From contig MU867103.1 in assembly GCA_033725935.1 (NCBI GenBank), positions 186,001 to 250,000 on the forward strand: DNA of 64,000 bases, read 5' to 3'. This DNA is from Cladorrhinum sp. PSN259. Taxonomy: Eukaryota; Ascomycota; Sordariomycetes; Sordariales; Podosporaceae. Shown here piece after piece: positions 58,182-64,000 of this stretch (position 1 is the first letter of the stretch; each line of letters begins with the position of its first letter). The notes beneath the pieces were generated by a model. It searched no databases, had not been told where the DNA came from, and worked only from the letters and a program-made list of their open reading frames with translations. The translations under genes and the position numbers were made by a program.

Positions 58182-60882
58182 GTTGAGATGGCTATATATG
58201 GGGATGACGGTGAGTGTAGTGGGAGGGTGTCGTACTCCTCGGTGAGATCAATTGCCGCAGAATGGTTGGCAAGTAGTATTGCTGACGAATGTCAGCAAAA
58301 GGATCTCTGGGCGTGAAGATGGAGGGTGAGATTGAGACGGCTTGCAACTCACGGCATTTGGAGACTGCTACCTCCAGATAAGCCCTTTTGAGAACTTGAG
58401 GTTTATCATCATGGCGGGGCCGGCTGAGAGGAGGGGATCCTTCAACGGCCCCCCTGCCAAGCCCCTTCAACGGCGGTGGGGTTGCTTCGGTTCCCGGGTT
58501 CATCGCTTTGTGGGGGATGCAGGGATTGGTGTTGACGTCCCGCTGTCATCCACGATCACATGTCAAAGTGTTGAATATCACAACCAACTTCATGGGTTAC
58601 ACATACGTTGAAACAGCTGTTTGAGATGCGAGCGAAGCAGATACTGGCAGTTCATCAGAATTATTGTTGCAGAAGGGAGCCTTCCAACCATTTAGCCTCA
58701 ACGCTTGGGAGAAAGATGATGTCTTGGAACCTACGACCTGGAAAGATGTCGAAAAGTCATTGGATCAAACCACCAAAAACCCAAACAACGAGGAACAAAC
58801 AATTGCACATGTACAAACTTCAATTTCTCTCCCCGTAGCTCCCTCCTTGTAGGCATATTTCCGCCAGACCCAGATGTTCGAATGAAAAGTCGAAACACCC
58901 AGAAAACCCAGACGACCATGCCACCTTTGCTATACATTGCACATGTACAAAAAAAAAAAAAAAAAAAAAGACTTCATCCCTGTAAGCCCTCGAAGTTAAA
59001 AACCCTCCCATGTTTTGGCATTTCCGTCAGGTCCGAGTGATTCCCACAAAAGAAAGAGAACACTCGAGAGACCCAACTGCCAATGCTTATCCCCACGTAT
59101 ATATAATACAACCCGCTTGATCTTCGATTTGACGAGTGTGTGTTGTGTCAAGAAAGCCAAGAGTGATGTGAAACTTGGAGAAACCGATCAAACGAAAACC
59201 CAAGATTTAGCACATAACCCTGTTGACAACAACAAGAACCCTCGAAAAAGCCCCCAGTTATACCTCACAAAACAGCCTATGGAATGTTCAGATAAAAGGC
59301 TGAACTCCAAAAGGACTGGTAACAGAGAAAAAAAAGAAAAGAAAAGACAAAAGCCGCTTCTAAGACCGATGCAATGCACCAACCGAATGCAAGACACACA
59401 CACACACACACACAATAAAGAAAAACCCTGACGAAAATGACGACAAAGACCACCACCCGAAAGAGACAACAAGGAAAATAAGAGGGAAAACAGAAAAGAT
59501 GAGAAGAAAAGACCATTTGCCGAAAGAAAAGTTCCTATCCACAAACCAGTGTCGATCCATCAAACTCCTCCGATCTATCAAATGCCCTTTCCTCCTCTTT
59601 TTTTATATATATTTTTTTGAGTTTTTCCATCACCGCATAGAAACAATGGGTGGCATCTATTGCTCTTTGTCAAACCCATGTTTATAAAAACGTTATCCAC
59701 CCCCCAATTCCAAAAAGAAAAAGAATAACTGAGGATCTCCTTAGAAATATGACAATGAGATAAATATCTCCTGTCCAGCCTCAGAAAGATCCTTTTGTGT
59801 AAAAAGAGAAATCAGATCGTCACCCGCTCCAAGTAGCGTCGATGATGAACATAGAATTGCCGTGCTCCCATTGTCGTCGCCACAAGATGATTCCTCCTTC
59901 CGTTCCTCTCCAAACCCCATTAGATCCACCCCAACCAACCATCGTTGCTGCTCCGATGCAAAAACCAGTGACCCAAACTCTCCTCACCATTTCCTCATAG
60001 AGAACAAATATGATGATAAAAGATTAGAGAGAGGATCTTGATAACCATCACATGCATCGTATCAACAGGCTGGTAGAAAAACCCAAGTTTGTCGTCACTT
60101 TGGAATATGGAAATGACCAGATAACTCCAGAATATCAACAACCGAAATGATGCCGAAATGAACCCTCGGGTATCAAGATGCGCGTGCCGGAGTCCCAACC
60201 GAAAAGTCGAACGCCAATGTATAATGAGGTAACTCGACGAAAAGCTCATGTGGAACCATCACCCTCCTCATAAAACACCAAAAGAGCATCGATTGAATCG
60301 AATGCTCAACCAGTCGTTAGTTGTACTTGTTTGTACTTGGTGAAACAATAAATGTCGTTTCGTTTTCGTCCCAAAATCATGAATCAGAAAAGAAAAGGAA
60401 AGAAAATCATGAGCGCCGTAAGAAAATCGTTGATCGTATCGTCGAAAATAACAGCTGTGAGTCTCGTGAGTCGAATTTAATCAGCATTCCCCAGTCGTCA
60501 GATGAGAATTGGGGGAAAGTGCTAGCCACCGGGTCGCTGTCGAAAGCCACTTGGTGCACCATTTACTGATCGTGATAGCTGTTTGACGAGTCCAAAAAAA
60601 TAGAAAGACGGAGAAAGGAAAAAAAAATGAAAAAATTGTGTTGTACCGTTAAACCGTGGTGATGACACCGTTTGGTGTTCAACATAGTATATCTGTACTT
60701 GAGGAAATCATAAAGAGATCCCTGATATTGATCCAGTCAATGATTGGTATCAGCCGAATGCGTGTCGAGATTTTGCGAAAAGAGCACCAAATGATGTGTA
60801 TGGTACATCGCCCTCAACCTGGTAAGCAGACGAATGAATGCCGAAAAAATGCCGGAAAGAGTGAGAAATGGAGGTGTGTAAT
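58182..60882. other. Long gene-free region with simple repeats
   Basis: 2.7 kb including the carrier promoter and a probably long 3' flank of the NYN gene. Contains a 15-bp direct repeat (58802-58816 and 58936-58950), an A21 run (58949-58969) and an (AC)n run (59394-59414). The 138-codon frame at 59015-59431 is Lys/Asn/Gln-rich through simple sequence and is not called. Confidence 0.5.
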
Positions 60883-63199
60883 CTATTTGGACGACTCCGC
60901 AAGCTCAATAGTCTCAATAGTCATGTCGAAGAGCTCCTCGACGAACCGATCAAGAAGGAAGACCTTGAATTGAGCGCCCCAGATCTCGGTGAATTCCTCA
61001 TCGGTCCACTCCTTCGAGATGCTCTTCTCCCAGGCATAGAGCTCGACGTTCCAGCCACCCTGGAGCGCTTTCTCAACGTAGCTCTTGAACCCCTCAGAGT
61101 ACTCGGCGCTTTTGGCATCGCCAGTAGCGAGGATCATCGTAGCAGGTCTATCCGAAAGATCGACCAAAGCTTGAAGCATCTTCAAGTGAAGGAGTTCATC
61201 GACGCACTGTTCGCGGCCCTGGCGCCTGTCACCATTTGAAGAGACGCGTTGCAAAAGCATTGTATCGTAGCCGAGCGCGCCGGCAGCGTCCATGAGTTCC
61301 TGCATCCGCCGTTGGTCACGGGCTCCGTAAGAACCAGCAACGCACCGCTTAGCGGCGGTCCGGTCCCGACGCATCAGAGTGTCAAAGTTCTTGAACGACA
61401 GCGCGGGAGTGACGATCCTTCTAAAATCGGGCACGCCCCGAAGCGCCTTCAAGGTATCCCAGAACCCAATCAAGATGTTGGACATGTCGACAAACACATG
61501 GATGGGCTTTTTCGCAGCATTCCCAAACTGAGTGTCTTGGCGAAACCTGGTATCGGCAAACTTCATGTTATTGATACGGTGCCGAAGGTAACGCTCCTTT
61601 CCAAGCTTGTCAGTCCAATAAGCTGGGAAAATAGTGTTGTCGGGGAACAATTTCTCAAGCAGCCCATTGGGGACCTTGTAGCAGGTCACGTTGCTGCACA
61701 GAGACAGTCCGTTGGGTTCCAACTTCTCGCTCTTCATTCTACGAGAGAAAGCCTTGGCGTGAACCTGCTGAGGCGTCTCTAGTACAGAGTGCTTCTGGTC
61801 GCCTGACGGAGGTGTGGTGATAATCGAGGCCGCCTGGTGAAGTACAGTCACAGTCTGTTTGGAGATAGCATGCTGAGAAGTCTCAGTAACCTCTGACCGG
61901 GTTTCAACAACTTCCTGGGCAAACTGAGGTGCGTGCTCATGCGCAGCCGGCTGCTGAACGAAGGCGGGGTACAACACGCTGTACATGTTCATACTTGTGT
62001 TTGACATGTATCTGACGCATTGGGCTGATGCATCTGATGAAGTTGGAGAAACGTCGTTGCTGTTGAGTGTCTCGTGGTGCTGCAATTGCTTCATCAAACC
62101 AGCGCCGAGGTGACCAGCGGGATGGTACCGGTTGTCCTGGTGGTAAGGTGCAGAAACAACCGAACTGGCTGGTAAAGTGGCGCCGCCATCAATCTCGGGC
62201 TCATCCTCGTTGATGTGTCTGTCGTACTCTTCCAGGGTAGGCACGATGGCAAGAGGCATCTCAGCCTCATCAAGATCGATGCGCTGATCATTGTCCTCGG
62301 GTGCTGAGCTGAAGCTGTTATCGGGAGAGCTGGATTGGAATGAAACGGGCGAAGAGTCACTGAAACCAAGAGGAGATTCGTTGAAGCGAACACCAGTCTT
62401 GAAATTCTCCAAAGAGTCGATAAGCTCGGAGGTGACAAGCCTGCCGGCAGATGTGGAGACTGTGTCAAAAGCAGAGGCTTGTCGAGAGACAGATGCTTTG
62501 GCAGAGCCAACGGTGGGACCTGAGTAACGTGTTAGAATGATTATTGAATGCTAACGGAAGAGGGGTGAACTTACTGCAATGGCGCGGCTCACAGATAATC
62601 ATGCCATCGTCGCTAATGCTGATCGGGAGTGGGTGAGTGGTGTGCGGATTGCGCATGCAAACACGACCAGGAAGCAAATCCTTGGTGTAATGGCTGAAGG
62701 CAGCTTGGAAGGTGTGATTGGCCTTGAACTCAGCGGTCTTGTGATCCTCGCCGAGCTTGGTCGCAAGATCAAAGGCCGTTTTGGCATCCTTCTCAGCGAG
62801 ACGCCAGGCATTGTCCCACTGGCCATAGTAGCCATCGACGTTGTTGGTTAAGCTGCGGTAGTAGTTGGGTGACTGAAGCAGGCGAGCAAGGTCGGGGTCC
62901 ATGCCGGGGACTAGGCGTTCCTCGACATGCTCGAAGACGAGGACACGACCGGCCGACCGCTCGAGCTTGAACTGGCCATGAGCAGAGGAGAACAGGATGT
63001 CGCGGTCGCTCTGCGACACTTCCGACAACTTGTATGTTGGAGTGGTAGAGGATTTGTACTCAACATACTTTGCAATGGTCTTGATGTCGTCGCCCAAATG
63101 AGTGCGCGAACCAGGCTCACGATCGCTGCCGTAGAAAGTGGTGTTGCCCGTAGGGCGAGAAGGCGGGTCGCCGATGGCACCGAGTGGGTTAGGTGCCAT
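60883..63199 (-). CDS. NYN (PIN-like) domain protein, putative ribonuclease
   Basis: Two exons, 63199-62575 and 62519-60883, with a 55-nt intron (GTAAGT donor, CAG acceptor) give 753 residues. I start at ATG 63199 (MAPNPLGAIGDPPSR). The C-terminal domain begins KKPIHVFVDMSNILIGFWDT, where the Asp after the first strand is the first acidic residue of the NYN/PIN active site; ECVDELL-like QCVDELLHLKM and ATGDAKSAEYSEGF supply the others, in the usual order. NYN proteins of the Limkain/MARF1 type are metal-dependent RNases. The N-terminal half includes a conserved block (YYRSLTNNVDGYYGQWDNAW) and a disordered middle. RNA decay role is inference from the fold. Confidence 0.85.
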
Positions 63200-64000
63200 G
63201 GCGTGCACTGAGGTGAGTGATGCGTGTGTGAGATGAGTGTGTGATGGAGTTGAGCGATCGCTAAAGCGAAAAAGTAAAAGTATAAGTGAAGAGTGGCTTG
63301 TGTGACAAGTGAGATGATGGTACGGTGATGAGTAAAGTGGGTATGTACTTGGTAACTTGGATGAGTAAAGGGGTTGGATGAAAGTTGAAAGCGAAGAAGA
63401 ATTGCTGTAGTCGTCGCTTACTCCAAGACGCCTGGCGAAGTCCTGAAGCTGAGGATGGTTGTTTTTGGGAGGAGAGGAAGATGAGAGTAGAATCGCAGAC
63501 GACGTGGGATTTTATGGCCAGAGAGAGAGAGAGGTTGCAGCCGTGGGGAGGGGGGCTGGGAACAATTGGGAGATTGTCTATTGTGGGTGGGGCACCATTG
63601 TGATATTGTTCCTCTGCCCCTCTGTTGTTCAACTCAAAATGGGAGGAACAATACAAATGCAAAGAGAGGTTCGTGATGCACTCGAGGCCAGAGATGAGTG
63701 TTGTTGTTTTGGACAGCCAAGTCATCAAGACATGAGGTGGTGGAAGTGGGTCAGGCAACCCTTGGGTTTTGGTGGGGCGAATAAGCCAAGAGCCAATAAG
63801 AATAGCAGGATCAAAGAGCCGCAACACCCTGGCTGCATCGCCAATCATCCATTAACAGGGCTGGCAGGAACTGCACTCCGAGTTGACAACCTCCTCTCAT
63901 GTTCACACTGCAGCTTTTAATCCCAACTGTTTCAGTGGCCAATTAAGGGATCCTTCCCAAAAATTTGCCTGCAACGAAAGAATTGGGCGGCTGGGCCTCG
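63200..64000. other. Promoter side of NYN gene, no further gene
   Basis: Contains the 5' leader and promoter of the NYN gene. Open frames here are short or unmotivated. The window ends without the next gene being visible. Confidence 0.5.

Noticed and set aside
59015..59431. 138-codon plus-strand frame
   Set aside because: Lys/Asn/Gln/Thr-rich due to A-rich and (AC)n simple sequence; no motif.

Overview
The window is nuclear DNA of a filamentous ascomycete, most likely a Sordariomycete close to Neurospora, Sordaria or Podospora. The evidence is short introns (48-119 nt) with GTANGT-type donors, CTRAY branch sites and YAG acceptors, mostly large-exon genes on both strands, long C/T-rich leaders, and orthologues with typical filamentous-fungal architecture. 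Species is not determined. All introns were placed by eye and every one used keeps the reading frame.

Left part (1-22 kb) is gene-poor and accessory. It holds a small mitochondrial MRX7-type gene (1517-1908) with an inverted pair of telomere-type repeats upstream, a decayed F-box-like relic (2662-3378), a secreted GH75 chitosanase (4325-5205) and a secreted group XII-like phospholipase A2 (6055-7198). Then come two paralogous double zinc-knuckle genes (8282-10060 and 16662-17747). Between them lie small minus-strand coiled-coil genes, one interrupted by an in-frame TGA, a tRNA-like Pol III unit followed by a long T-rich tract, and a cluster of three long hairpins. A 4.3 kb stretch without a convincing gene follows; it contains a second tRNA-like head with a pyrimidine tail.

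Central part (22-44.9 kb) is dense and conserved. RAD54 (22074-24530, start codon apparently split by an intron) faces UDP-glucose:glycoprotein glucosyltransferase (24898-29433, minus). The latter is head-to-head with coatomer alpha (30368-34287), so an ER folding sensor and a retrograde-transport coat subunit share a 0.93 kb intergenic region with an ERSE-like motif. RPN12 (34730-35609, minus), a prenylated Sel1-repeat chitin-synthase activator (38059-41142), a short-chain dehydrogenase (42264-43304) and an unknown basic protein (43545-44897) follow.

Right part (45-64 kb) has an F-box protein with acidic and polyQ tracts (45851-47572, minus), an ARF GEF with Sec7 and PH domains (48802-53405, minus), a trypsin/V8-fold protein that seems to lack its catalytic His and Ser (55121-56771, plus), a mitochondrial carrier (57177-58181, minus) and a NYN-domain putative ribonuclease (60883-63199, minus). 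Vesicle traffic and the secretory pathway are represented by four genes (UGGT, alpha-COP, the chitin synthase activator and the Sec7 GEF), but they are not an operon; apart from the divergent UGGT/alpha-COP pair the neighbourhoods look independent.

No CRISPR array, rRNA gene or intact transposon was recognised. The most unusual material is in 8-18 kb: the zinc-knuckle paralogues, one with a tandem SUMO-site/SIM repeat, the coiled-coil pair, and the structured non-coding elements among them.
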